This document shows positions 34,561 to 44,833 of a DNA stretch of 64,000 nucleotides, in pieces; within the stretch, counting starts at the first letter, position 1, and the number at the start of each line of letters is the position of its first letter. The position numbers and the translations under genes are program-made. Source of the stretch: Neonectria sp. B-13 (taxonomy: Eukaryota > Ascomycota > Sordariomycetes > Hypocreales > Nectriaceae); NCBI GenBank assembly GCA_002682825.1, contig NOKP01000002.1, positions 2,299,132 to 2,363,131 on the forward strand, given 5' to 3'. Below the pieces are notes generated by a model. The model was not told where the DNA came from, searched no databases, and saw nothing but the letters and a program-made list of their open reading frames with translations.

Positions 34561-35844
34561 ATGGAGTTTGTTACCGCCCTACGGGGCACCTTCGACGAGC
34601 AGAAGCCGTCGCTCTTCGAAGTTCTCTCCGAGCAGCAACTCAACGCTCTTCTCCCGCCCACGCTGCGTTACCTTCTCACCGTCGCGACCCATCGCCATCC
34701 CCGATACCTCCTGCGCATCCTAAACTCCTTCGATGAGCTCTACGCCGCCGCTATGCTGCTTGTCGAGCGCCACTACCTGCGCACCCGCGGCGGCTCCTTT
34801 ACCGAGAACTTCTACGGGCTCAAGCGCGAAAAGGGCCTCCACGCCGAGATCCCCCGGGCCACCATGTCCTCCCCTGGACTCGTTCGCGACACCCTTAAAC
34901 TATCTACCAGGGACATATGGAAGAACCTGCTCGTCCTCGTCGGAATTCCCTATCTCAAGCGGAAGCTTGACGAAAGCTACGAGGTGAATGCGCCGCGCGC
35001 CCTGCTTGGAGCCGCGTACACCCGCATGCCCGATAACCCTACCCTCCGCGACCGATTCCTACACTACTACCGATGGTTCCTGCGAAATATATACCCGAGC
35101 GTCAACGCTGGCTACTACTTTGCCATGCTCGCCTTCAATCTCGCCTACCTCTTCGACGGTAGCAAGTACCACAGCCCGCTCATGTGGCTGATAGGAACTC
35201 GAATACGCAGGATGAATGGGGAGGATTACAAAGCCATTGATCTCCTGTCTCAAGCACCAGAGCAGGGTCACAGACCTAGTCGAGGCTCGTTCCTATCGCC
35301 CCGAGAACTCGGACCACGATTGCTGTCCGGTCTGTCCGTCTTGTTGCCGACGAGCATATTCGCGTTGAAGTTCCTTGAGTGGTGGTATCAGTCCGACTTC
35401 GCGAAGCAGCTGTCACGAAGGGCGACTGAGAGTATCGACCTTCCTCCACCGGTGATATCCGGCTTAGATCGGAAGAGAGGAGCAGAGAAAAAGAAGAAGG
35501 AGAATGCGAGCGAGGAGCCCACTAGCGAAGGAGAACATGTGCTTTCACCAGAGGACGCACCAATTGCGACACTCTCATTGCTGCCCATTTTCACAGTCCC
35601 CTTCCCAAGCGATTCGTCATTGTGTGCGATTTGTCTTGACGACATAGTCACCCCGACGGCCTGCCAGACCGGCATAGTCTATTGCTATGCGTGTATCCAC
35701 AAATGGATCGAAGGCATGCACTCGAAGCAGGAAATCTTCATGGAGGATCGCGTTGGTAAATGGGAAAGTGGCCAAGGGAGATGCGCGGTCACGGGCAAAC
35801 GCGTCTTGGGTGGCACGGAAGGGCTAAGGCGCATCATGGTATAA
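34561..35844 (+). CDS. PEX12: Peroxin 12, RING component of the peroxisomal ubiquitin ligase
   Basis: Single exon of 427 residues. PEX12 is an integral peroxisomal membrane protein that, with PEX2 and PEX10, ubiquitinates the PTS1 receptor PEX5 for recycling. Family features: [50 protein letters not shown] (membrane segment), a Lys/Glu-rich linker near residue 310, and a C-terminal RING-like domain from Cys355 ([39 protein letters not shown]). As usual for PEX12 the RING lacks some zinc ligands, so it probably binds a single zinc. The ATG at 34561 opens the conserved N-terminus. The frame remains open upstream to an ATG at 34354, adding 69 Ser/Arg-rich residues. It shares a divergent promoter with the PTS1 thioesterase. 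Confidence 0.93.
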   Translation: MEFVTALRGTFDEQKPSLFEVLSEQQLNALLPPTLRYLLTVATHRHPRYLLRILNSFDELYAAAMLLVERHYLRTRGGSFTENFYGLKREKGLHAEIPRATMSSPGLVRDTLKLSTRDIWKNLLVLVGIPYLKRKLDESYEVNAPRALLGAAYTRMPDNPTLRDRFLHYYRWFLRNIYPSVNAGYYFAMLAFNLAYLFDGSKYHSPLMWLIGTRIRRMNGEDYKAIDLLSQAPEQGHRPSRGSFLSPRELGPRLLSGLSVLLPTSIFALKFLEWWYQSDFAKQLSRRATESIDLPPPVISGLDRKRGAEKKKKENASEEPTSEGEHVLSPEDAPIATLSLLPIFTVPFPSDSSLCAICLDDIVTPTACQTGIVYCYACIHKWIEGMHSKQEIFMEDRVGKWESGQGRCAVTGKRVLGGTEGLRRIMV

Positions 35845-36547
35845 GTCACTACCTCCACATGGACACGGGAAAGAGGGGGGTAAAGGCGCATTGGGTATCG
35901 CATGGGCGTTTGGTTTTCAATACCCGGAGTCTTCGTGTTTCGCCTTAAAGGAGGCATGTATTGGGTGGCTGTGAGGATAGCAATGCTGGTATTTGGCCGC
36001 CGCTGCGAGGAATTCAAGCGCGCGCTGCTGTCTCACTTAAAGCCTGACTGACCGCGTAGACGCGCAGGCTTTATCGCTGGTTAGTGCGTGTCTTGGACCA
36101 TCTCGCCCACGAATGTAGGCTTCTGGTTTTCTACAGGGCCCTTTGTTCTTGGAGGCGAACGGCGACGGATGGAATGGGTTTGATGGCGAACAAAGAGACC
36201 CGAGCGAAACCAAGACACTGCACAATGGAATCAATGGACGAACACTCTATTGCATTCTCCTGCCAGCGCGGGTTCGTCGCCACTTAAGCCTTTGGAGTCG
36301 CGTGGCGTCTGAATCTACTGTCTCGGTATCCGGTCAACCTTGGCGACGTATGTTGGTCGTTGGCCCAGCCTCAGTCGAGGGAGTTCAGCATAGCTGGCCG
36401 CCTTTTGCTGGAAGACGAAGTTGATAGATAAAAGCTCGCTATGATCCTACCACCATTGCACGACCCCCCGATCCATCACCCCAAGATCACCCCTTAAGAT
36501 CTTCCCTTGACAACACTCCTATTCTTCCCCTGATTTCGTCGTCCAAG
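35845..36547. other. Intergenic region / GH16 promoter
   Basis: 700 bp between PEX12 and the GH16 gene on the same strand. GATAAAAG, a weak TATA-like word, lies at about 36427-36434, some 115 bp before the GH16 ATG. No reading frame here encodes a signal peptide that could be spliced to the GH16 gene. Confidence 0.5.
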
Positions 36548-38855
36548 ATGGCGTACGAATTGGCTACCGCCTACGCTGGAGAATCCTTGATCTCGGGATT
36601 CAACTTCATCAACTATCCAGACCCTTCAAACGGGTTTGTTGCGTGAGAGGCCCCAGCAAAATGATTCATGAGTTCCCTAACTAACATTGTCAAGTTACCA
36701 GAACCAAGAAGATGCCCTCAGCCAGGGCCTATACTCCGTTGACCCCATTACCAACGTAGTCCGACTCGGCGTGGATTCCACGAAAAAATATGCCTTGGAT
36801 GAGGGACGACCTAGCCTTCGGTTAGAGAGCAAAGAGTCATATAACCGTGGTCTTTATATTGCCGACTTCCTTCACATGCCACCCTCACAATGTGGAGTCT
36901 GGCCAGCTTGTAAGTCGTCACTTATTATTCCCCTCAGATCCAGAACTGACAGCCACAGTTTGGGCTTTCGGCCAGGACTGGCCCGATGGCGGCGAGTTGG
37001 ACATTATCGAGGGCGCCAACCTTGCCTACACCAACATCATCTCCGCACACACTGCTGACGGCTGCAAACTGGCCCAATCGGACGCAGGCCTCTTCACTGG
37101 TGAACGCCGTAACCTTGACTGTGCTATTGGCGATGCGAACACCGGCTGTGGGTACAACCCGCCGGCCAGCGACACATCCTCGTACGGCGATGGCTTCAAT
37201 GCGGTAGATGGCGGCGTCTATGCGATGCAGTGGAGTCTGGACTTCCTCCGCGTGTGGCACTTCCCTCGCGACTCTATCCCCGAGGATATCCCTGCCAAGC
37301 AACCGGATCCCACGGGATGGGGTCTCCCGCAAGCCATCTTTGGAGGTTCCGAATGCGACGTTCAGTCTTTCTTCAACGACATGAACCTTGTTATCAACAT
37401 TGTGAGTCCTGGCGAGGCAATTGAACTACTGGATGGAGCTGATACAGATGTAGAACTTCTGCGGCGACTATGGTGATGCGACCTGGAAGAACTATGAGAC
37501 CTGTGCTAAGTTGGCTGATTCGTGCGACGCGTACGTGGCCAACAACCCCGAGGCCTTTGAGAATGCGTACTGGGATATCAACTATATCGAAGTATATCAG
37601 TACAATGACGACAGCAACATCGAGATCGATCCTGCACCCACTGAAAGCGGTGGTATCCCCTCTAATGCCACCAACATTTTCACAACACCAGGTACAACAA
37701 CAACCGACCCCACGACCACGACCACTATGACCTCGGGGTCGACCATGTTCGTCACCATACCTGGCACGAACGGCTCTACCACTGGCATCGTTGTGCCTGC
37801 CGAGACTGATGTACCCACCGCCTCCAACCCAGACAAGATCGGCAACTACTCATATTTGGGCTGCTTCGGCTCAGGCTCCGACTTCTCCACGTTTGACCTG
37901 ACCAGCGAGAGCGATGACATGACGCTGGAGAAGTGTGTCGATGTGTGCGATGGATCTACCTACGCTGGTGCCTTTGAAGGGTATGAATGCCCATCCTGTT
38001 CCCTGACTTGGATTAGCCCTAACCGATGAGAACAGAAAATGCTACTGCGCAGACGGCCTTGACGTCGATACTCGTGCTGTTTCTAATGAGATTGATTGCG
38101 ACCACGCCTGTCTTGGCGACGAAGATGAGTTCTGCGGCGGCCTTGTCGATGGTTTCCGCGACAACAGCATGATGCGTCGCAGGTTCCAACGCCGTGACGC
38201 TCTAAGCTACTACCTCCTGACCGTGTACGGCGACGTCGGAGCCGACGAGCCCGACGTCCCGCCGGCAATGCGGCCCCCGATTACCTCCGGCTCCGAACCG
38301 GTGACGGGGCCCTTGACCTCCCCCGTCTCTGAGTCGCTGACAGGCCCCCCGGCCTCATCCCTCGCGGTATCTCCAGACTTGATCAGCTCCCCAGACCTGA
38401 TCAGCATTGTCGAGTTGACTACAACCATCACGTACACGATCCCGTGCCCGACGAATCTGCAATCGCTCATGGTACAGGAGTTCGTCACCATAGTCGAGGA
38501 CTGCGGGTGTGACGAGCAGCCCTCAATCCCGATGGAGACCAAGGTGGTCGAGTGTCAGGGATGTGGCCCGGCCGGCGAGAACAATATTGCCGTGACGGTG
38601 CCCGTGGCAGTGGCGACGAAGGCGGCGAACCACGCCGACGAAGTCGCTCCTGAGGCGCAGGATAAAGGGCAGAATGCCAACGTAACCTCCCCCGAGGCGA
38701 CCGTGGCGGCGACATTGCCACCCACATTGCCACCGACAGAAACACCGAATCCTGATATCCCGTTGGTGTTAGTGTCGGGGAGTGGATGGAAGCAGGCCAG
38801 GGTTAGTATTGCCCTGACGACGGTGCTGGCTGTGATATTTGCAACGCTGCTATGA
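36548..38855 (+). CDS. GH16 endo-beta-1,3(4)-glucanase with WSC domain and C-terminal anchor
   Basis: Five exons (36548-36642, 36695-36909, 36959-37401, 37454-37980, 38036-38855) encode 699 residues. Introns are 49-55 bp with donors GTGAGA, GTAAGT, GTGAGT and GTATGA. The GH16 domain spans about residues 1-310. The catalytic motif GELDIIEG supplies Glu116, Asp118 and Glu121, within FWAFGQDWPDGGELDIIEG. Such enzymes cut beta-1,3/1,4-glucans of fungal or plant walls. After a Thr/Ser/Pro linker (N-glycosylation sequons present) comes a WSC carbohydrate-binding domain, about 383-470 (YLGCF, YAGAF, CYCADG, DEFCGG). A second Ser/Pro-rich stretch follows, then a terminal hydrophobic segment (ARVSIALTTVLAVIFATLL) like a GPI-attachment signal. 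Oddity: the N-terminus MAYELATAYAGESLISGFNF goes straight into the catalytic domain with no visible signal peptide. The frame has no earlier ATG before the stop at 36425. The gene converges on a GH76 mannanase. Confidence 0.88.
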
Positions 38856-39801
38856 CGGGAAGGGGGAAGCCTTCATCTATTTCTTTTGTCTTGTATGCGG
38901 GAAGCGATGTGGGTAATGAACCTTGAAGGAGTTGACGAAATGCATTGGATGGGAATGGGTATACCAGCGGTAGCGATAGATTTGGATAACGATAGAAGAT
39001 GATAGAGATCGCATGTATATGGCGAACAATGATTCATGTTAGAACCGAGCACGTCCACGCCTTGGAGGTTTTTGTTGTTGGGTTGTTTTGAATGCCCATC
39101 TGCCATCTATTGTCACAGGTATTCCGTCATTATACATACGATTCTGTTCCCCGATTGACAGTGTAATTAGTCAGTGCGGCGGAAGATGCATTAATTTCAT
39201 TGAAGAGCGGGAAAAGTGATCGACGGTACTACAGTGCGACAGTGCAAATGATGCCTAATGACACGGTGCTCTTACACCCGACGTCGGCGCATGATCTTCT
39301 TCTGGTACGGAAGCCGTGCTCGGATTAAGAATCTTACCCATGGTCCGGGTCCCTCAGTTTATTCTCCTTGGTCTAGAACCTGAAACAGGGATCAGCTTCA
39401 ATGACCCCTGCTCAGATAGCATTCAGATTGTAGGGCACGGCATGATGTTGCATCGTCATGCTTAAAGGTCTTGGTTTTCTTTTCTCACGTATTCGGGGGT
39501 GCTTGGCGGTGCCCGCTTGCTTCGGAAAAAAAAATGGCATAATAAGACAGTTACTTTAGTGAATTTGTGTCCTCAGGTAGGAGGCACCTAGCAATATAGC
39601 ATCTAAAACGGGTATCAAACATTATCAAAATGTGCAGAGGCCTCCTCCTAGGGCAGCTCTGATCCAGCCGTGACAAACAATCGCCCAGCATCCGATTTCC
39701 CATCGATGAACTCCAAAATTCGCCATACCTATTCCATGATGCCCAAGCATATGCATCGTTCTACATTTTCCCTCCGAGCCATTCTAATTATGAACTATTG
39801 A
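38856..39801. other. 3' region between convergent glycosidase genes
   Basis: About 950 bp between the GH16 and GH76 stop codons. Moderately AT-rich, with an A9 run near 39525-39533. No coding signal. Confidence 0.55.
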
Positions 39802-41007
39802 TTAAGTGGATGTCACAGCAATCGCCGCCACGAGGGCATCCATGGCGCTGCTGTGCGAAGGGCCCGATGCGGGCACGTAGGGGCCGCTCCATGCAACGCC
39901 CAGTCGGTCGCGAGAGTTGCGGTCGTTTTTCCAGATGGAGTTGGCGTTGTCTATGATGAAGTTCTTGAACGAAGTTTGGGGCGCAACCGTGTTAAGGTAC
40001 CGGAGGTTTCGAATAAAGACGCCCTTGAACTGCTGTCCGTCGGTGCCGCAGTGACCATCGTTGAGCTCGCAGTCGTCAGCCTCGGTCAGAATGCCATCAT
40101 CGTTGGAGAGCTCTTTGATAGCCGCCTTGGCAATCTTGGTGGCACTGTCGAGTAGGCTGCTGTCACCAGTCGCAATGGAGAGCTCGACAAGGCCGCCGAG
40201 AATGACGCCTTGGTTGTAGCTCCAGGTCTGCAGCCCGTTGTTCTTGCATTCGGAAGTGAGACCGTCGTTGATGAGGTTATCGTCGTTGATCATGCCACTG
40301 TTTCTGAACCATTGCCACTGGTCCTTTGCAAGCTTAAGGTATTCTTCGCTCTTGCTGGGAACTCGTCGTGCCAGAGAGGCAGCCGCGGTGAGGTAGAGCT
40401 CGTTGGTGATGGCATTGACGTATTCCCTGTCCTTGCTCCAGAAGACACCGCCGCAGTCGGAGCCGGTTGCTCCACGCATGTCTTCGAAGATCTCGACGGC
40501 CATGTCGAGGTACTCCTGATCGCCGGTGGCGTCGTAAGAACGGATCCACGCGAGAGCCCACCACCCTTCATCGTCATAAAAGTCATTAAGAAAATCATCG
40601 AAACCACGGGCGGTGATAAAATCACGCTTCGACATGCATCCTTGGTCCCAATCAATGCAGTATGTGGAGGAGACCAGGCCCTGGTTCATGGTCTTGATGG
40701 TCTGGACCTGTGTCCTTTGGGCGTTGTTGTAAGTGGTGCGCATGATACCGCCAATGTTGAGCTCGTTGGCTTCGTCTAGGGCGAGGGTGGTGAAGTCGGC
40801 CATGGTGGTGAGGCCATTGGCGCTGTTCCACCAGGCGTTGTCCCAGATGCCGGTGGCAGCATTGTACCAGTCAGCGTTGTAGCGATCGATGGCAGTGTAG
40901 GCTCTGTCGACGTATGTTTGGGAGTCGGCAGCAGTAGTCCTCGGCTGGCCAGAGGTGACGAAGGTTGCGCGGGCAATGAGCCCTCCCCAGGAGAAGTCGT
41001 GAAGCAT
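39802..41007 (-). CDS. GH76 alpha-1,6-mannanase-like glycosidase
   Basis: Single exon of 401 residues covering almost only the GH76 (alpha/alpha)6-barrel domain. The family's paired catalytic Asp residues are Asp145-Asp146 in FLNDFYDDEGWWALAWI. Other family blocks are YNADWYNAATGIWDNAWWNS, CGGVFWSKDREYVNAITNEL, LQTWSYNQGVILGGLVEL and QFKGVFIRNLRYL. Fungal GH76 enzymes (Dfg5/Dcw1 and secreted relatives) act on alpha-1,6-mannan or GPI-glycan mannose at the cell wall. This copy has no C-terminal GPI tail. Its N-terminus (MLHDFSWGGLIARATFVTSG) is at best a weak signal peptide. A TATA box 72 bp upstream of the ATG argues against a missed upstream exon. It converges on the GH16-WSC glucanase. Confidence 0.88.
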   Translation of the reverse strand: MLHDFSWGGLIARATFVTSGQPRTTAADSQTYVDRAYTAIDRYNADWYNAATGIWDNAWWNSANGLTTMADFTTLALDEANELNIGGIMRTTYNNAQRTQVQTIKTMNQGLVSSTYCIDWDQGCMSKRDFITARGFDDFLNDFYDDEGWWALAWIRSYDATGDQEYLDMAVEIFEDMRGATGSDCGGVFWSKDREYVNAITNELYLTAAASLARRVPSKSEEYLKLAKDQWQWFRNSGMINDDNLINDGLTSECKNNGLQTWSYNQGVILGGLVELSIATGDSSLLDSATKIAKAAIKELSNDDGILTEADDCELNDGHCGTDGQQFKGVFIRNLRYLNTVAPQTSFKNFIIDNANSIWKNDRNSRDRLGVAWSGPYVPASGPSHSSAMDALVAAIAVTST

Positions 41008-41078
41008 GATGATATTCTGAGGCGGTTCAAAAAAGGCAAAGGGGTTTTGTCGAAACAGAGAATAACGAGTGCAGAAGA

Positions 41079-41086
41079 CTTATATA
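41079..41086 (-). promoter_or_regulatory. TATA box of the GH76 gene
   Basis: TATATAAG read on the minus strand, 72 bp before the ATG at 41007. With initiation about 30 bp downstream, the leader would be only about 40-45 nt, leaving no room for an upstream coding exon. Confidence 0.6.
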
Positions 41087-42218
41087 CTTTGCCTTGAGTG
41101 ACTGAATCAGAGTCATGGGGAGTGAGAGGGCATCAGGAGGGCGCGGGAAGGGGGACTATATACAAACACACGTCGTCCATCAAGCTCTTTGTCCCAACCC
41201 AAGGTCGAGGACAAGGCAGTTGGCTGGCTGCTGGCCCGGCAGGCCTGGTTGGACTGTTTCCATGTTTAGATCTAAAGGGCGCCAGGTTCATCGCCCGGCA
41301 TTGAGCTGTTCCCTCCCGACGTGGCCGCCAGAGCCGTGGAGAGATAGGGATTGCTCCAGGCCGACCAAGGGAGCCAGGGTGTCCATGATGGCGGTGGACC
41401 TGAGGCTCACGGCGCTGCGGGCCATGATTGGCGCGCAGGCCCGACGAGGGGGGGCAAGATGCGACGCGCCGAGCGCACAAGAGCGACTGCGGGCGGATGC
41501 CGTGCTGGACGAGTCGACAAGATGTTGGGCTTGTGGGCTTGAGCGGTGCTGGCTTGTTGGCTGTCGGTTTCAGGATGAGATTGATTGTAATGCTAAGAGC
41601 CCGGATCCATTCCAATGGGTGAGGAGCCAGGTGGTGGCGGCTCTGTGTGGCTCGAGGGCGCGGGTGCCCCTGGCGCTACGAGTGGATGCATGCACTATTT
41701 TTTGCCTCATTGGGACCGGGGGGTGCCCTGTGGCTGTCCGGTAGCTCCCTTGTGGCCCGCCGCCGTGGCTTCTCCCTGACATTCCCCCGGGCAGTCTCCA
41801 GTCTCCAGTCTCCAGCGGGCTTGCTCTGTACTTGGTATCGGCGCTACTTAGCCGACAACTCGTGGCAGGCTGTGGCACGTGCGGCAGGTCCTGAAGGCGG
41901 TCCCTGAACCTGATACGGCATGTTGCCGTTCGGAGGCTATCAGAGCGAGAGCAACGAGCATTTGCCTTGCTACCTACCGTTTACTCTTCCAGGTTGACCC
42001 TCGCGGCCGTGGCAATGGATCGCTTCAGGGACAAAGCAACTTTGATCCAGCTAAGGAACAAAGCGCAAACGCACAAAGAACTGCCGACCCTCCGACTCCA
42101 TCGCCCCAGCGGGGAACAAGTGGGCGAACAAGTTTCCACAGACCGTCATGGGGAGTTTGTTGGGCGGGATGCTGCGCTGACCCAGGAGTTGGTTGATGTC
42201 ATGTCGCACTTCCCTTTT

Positions 42219-42265
42219 TCTCTCTCTGACTCTCTGGCTCTCTGGCTCTCTGGCTCTCTGGCTCT
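42219..42265. repeat. CTCTCTGG octanucleotide repeat
   Basis: A TCTCTGGC unit repeated about four to five times after a short TC run, in non-coding DNA. Confidence 0.8.
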
Positions 42266-43014
42266 CGCTGTTGGCGTCGCGTCGTTGCCGCGTCAGTGTT
42301 GCAACTTCGTGCCTGCGGTGTGCTACCCCCCCCGGCCATGATCGCATGTACACCGAGATTTCATCATCATGCGCATCTCATAGCACAGCCCTTTTCATGC
42401 TGTGCTGGCCAAGCTGGCTCTCCATGCTGGCAATGGAACGACGGAAGCTAAGCCTAGGGTTGCATCGCCCTGTTTCAAACCTTCACCTGCCAACATTTGC
42501 ATTTTCCGTCCGCCCAACCTTGGGATGCTTGGGTGCCTCGGAATCGTCCCATGAAGGAGACGTCTGTCTGATTCTCCAATGACAGCAAGCCACTGGATGA
42601 TGTTAAGTTCTGCCATCTAGGCTATTGCATTGCCACGCCTGCTAAACACCGGCCACAGACTTCTTCTCTGCCACGTGCGCAACCATCTTCATCCTTTACC
42701 GCCGTCTCTGCCGCCAGCTTCCGCCTGATTCAGAGTTCGCGCCGGAGTCCGTCGTTGATCCAACCGTGCCCTCCCGCAGCCTCTGACATCAACCCTTTCA
42801 CCAAATGATAGGGGCCGCCGAAACACAGCGTCGCTTGTACCCTGGTCAAGGGAAACGTCCGTCAATGATCCGACCGCCCCAGCGCCCAAGCGTCTCCGCG
42901 ACGGGGACCCGTCATCGTGGAGTAGTCCGGCGTTTCTATATTCGGCCCACCAAACGGGACCGGGGTCCGTATCCCGGCCAGAGGAATCCTTCAGAAGCTT
43001 AGAATCGGCGTGCT

Positions 43015-43060
43015 CTACTACGTGCGTACATACGTACTGTACGCTGTACGTTGTAACATG
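43015..43060. repeat. GTAC-rich palindromic cluster
   Basis: ACGTGCGTACATACGTACTG followed by TACGCTGTACGTTGTA: alternating TACGTA/GTAC words forming overlapping palindromes. Confidence 0.6.
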
Positions 43061-43211
43061 CCGGCGTGCGTTTGGTATCTCAAAGCTCTGCACGACATGT
43101 TCCTGTCCGCCCAGCCACGGCCCACGTCGACGGATCTTCAACATCAGAGCTCTCAACATTAGTAGCTTAGCGATGATCCTTATGCCAACACATCCTTCTC
43201 CTCCGAGGCGA

Positions 43212-43274
43212 TCGGCTTCCGTTGGAGACAGCCGTAATCGGTCTGCTCAAAGGCTGTCGGCTTCCGTTGGAGAC
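43212..43274. repeat. 18 bp direct repeat pair
   Basis: TCGGCTTCCGTTGGAGAC occurs at 43212-43229 and 43257-43274, 45 bp apart. The inner 14 bp (GGCTTCCGTTGGAG) also occur near 15469. Confidence 0.75.
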
Positions 43275-43548
43275 GTCACCTCAGCAAGTACAGCAAGGTT
43301 GAGGAAGCTGGCCATGTTCCCATGTCCAACTGTACTAGTTCAATCACGAAGACTAACCAAGTACGGAGTATCAGGTAAACGGTTAGGGCTTGGGAGCTCG
43401 TAAAAATCTAGAATCTGCTCAAGACAGCGCAGGCACCTCCAAACCCATCATCCCTGCTGGGCCGCACATCATCTGTTGGTTATTCTCCGACTCTGCCTGT
43501 GGATCAACGCTCGCATGCAAGAATTCTTCCAGCATATGCTTGATGGTA

Positions 43549-43828
43549 CGGAGGAGCATTTCAAAAGTCCTGTCCCGCGCTAGAGACACCATATCCCTTA
43601 ATCCTTGTCAGATACCTCAAAATACAAGCTGGGTTGCCCAACGATGACAAGTTATCCGCTAAGTCCTCTATAGATTTAGGGGTATTAGGCCAGTTAGAGC
43701 CTTTAGAGCACTAAAAGCTTAGTAGGTCTTAGCACTAATACATAAACATAAAGTACTTAGTGTATTTAGCCTAAGGCTAATAGCATAATTGCTTTTTCTT
43801 AGGACTAAACTTTTGAAATGCTCCACTG
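43549..43828. mobile_element. MITE-like element with inverted ends and TA flanks
   Basis: 280 bp element bounded by imperfect 27 bp terminal inverted repeats. The left end is CGGAGGAGCATTTCAAAAGT (then CCTGTCC). The right end, reverse-complemented, is CAGTGGAGCATTTCAAAAGT (then TTAGTCC). Sixteen bases (GGAGCATTTCAAAAGT) are identical, and most mismatches are G/A or C/T. A TA dinucleotide abuts each end (43547-43548 and 43829-43830), as expected for Tc1/mariner/pogo insertion. The interior is AT-rich, especially 43650-43810 with many TA steps, and has no transposase frame. It is therefore a non-autonomous or mutated remnant, possibly affected by RIP. Confidence 0.6.
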
Positions 43829-44833
43829 TACAGTAGTAGCATTTGCTTGGTGGTAGCGCCATCCTGCCGCCAATACGAGAGAGACCCGTCAATGCTTCGT
43901 CATCCCCGTCCTGCAAGCAACCAACAGACCTGAGAAAGCCCTCAGGAAGCAAAAAGGAGGCAAGTGTTGCGAAGTCTTCCGGTCGTCCGTTTGCCTAGTT
44001 CCCCGACGAGTGTGGTTACCGCGGCGCTCAGCTCTTGGGCTCGCAAGGCGTGAGGCTTGTTGCTGGGGAGCTGAGCGGTATTGAATCGCGAGTTTGATGG
44101 CGCTTAATCCACGCGCCAAAACACCACCCTGGACACGCTCGCTTAGCTTGAGCAACACCACCATTGGCCTCCAAGCCACGAGAACTCGAGAACCAATTTC
44201 CGTGCGTGTTGAGCTGAATTTCGGCGCCTCAGATGGTGCTTCACAGACCGATTTCGCCATATCGAGACGCACGCTGGCCCTATTGTGAGTAATGCCACAA
44301 CCCCATGTAACCCAGGCGCACAGTCGACCAAGCCTTGGCAGTGGAGAATTGGATGTTGTGCCAACGCATTCAGAAAACATTGGACCACCACACAACCAAC
44401 TCAGTCACATGCCCCAGCCTTGCTTAACACTGCATACTCCGAAACACGCACAGCCTTCGCCCGCAGTCATTCACGTCTTCGGAAAAGCCTCCTACGTAGG
44501 TTGCGCAGAATGTCTCGGCCTACGCAAGCACAACCTATGTTGGCGAAGGCGGCATTTGGCTTCTGTCGGGGATGACGACGCGCTCACAGGCAACGACCAC
44601 GAGGAGCTGACACGGGCATTCAGTCAACAAACGCATTGTTTCTTATAATATGGTACCTCCCTGACCAACAAGTCTGCATTTATTACACAAGAAATTTGGG
44701 TTATCAGACAATGTACATGGGAAACCATCTGTACAAAGAAAGGGTATATCGATCAAGACTCCCGACGCCCACTCCTGGCTACTAGTCGTAGCTCACATAC
44801 CATCACGTCTCCGCCATTACCATCTCACGGCTT

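Larger units (their letters stand above)
41087..44833. other. Gene-poor 3.7 kb region
   Basis: No supported gene. Contents are CAGTCTC copies (41792-41815), CTCTGGCT copies (42219-42265), a GTAC cluster (43015-43060), an 18 bp direct repeat (43212-43229 and 43257-43274), a MITE-like element (43549-43828) and a weak two-exon reading frame on the plus strand (44097-44648). Confidence 0.55.
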
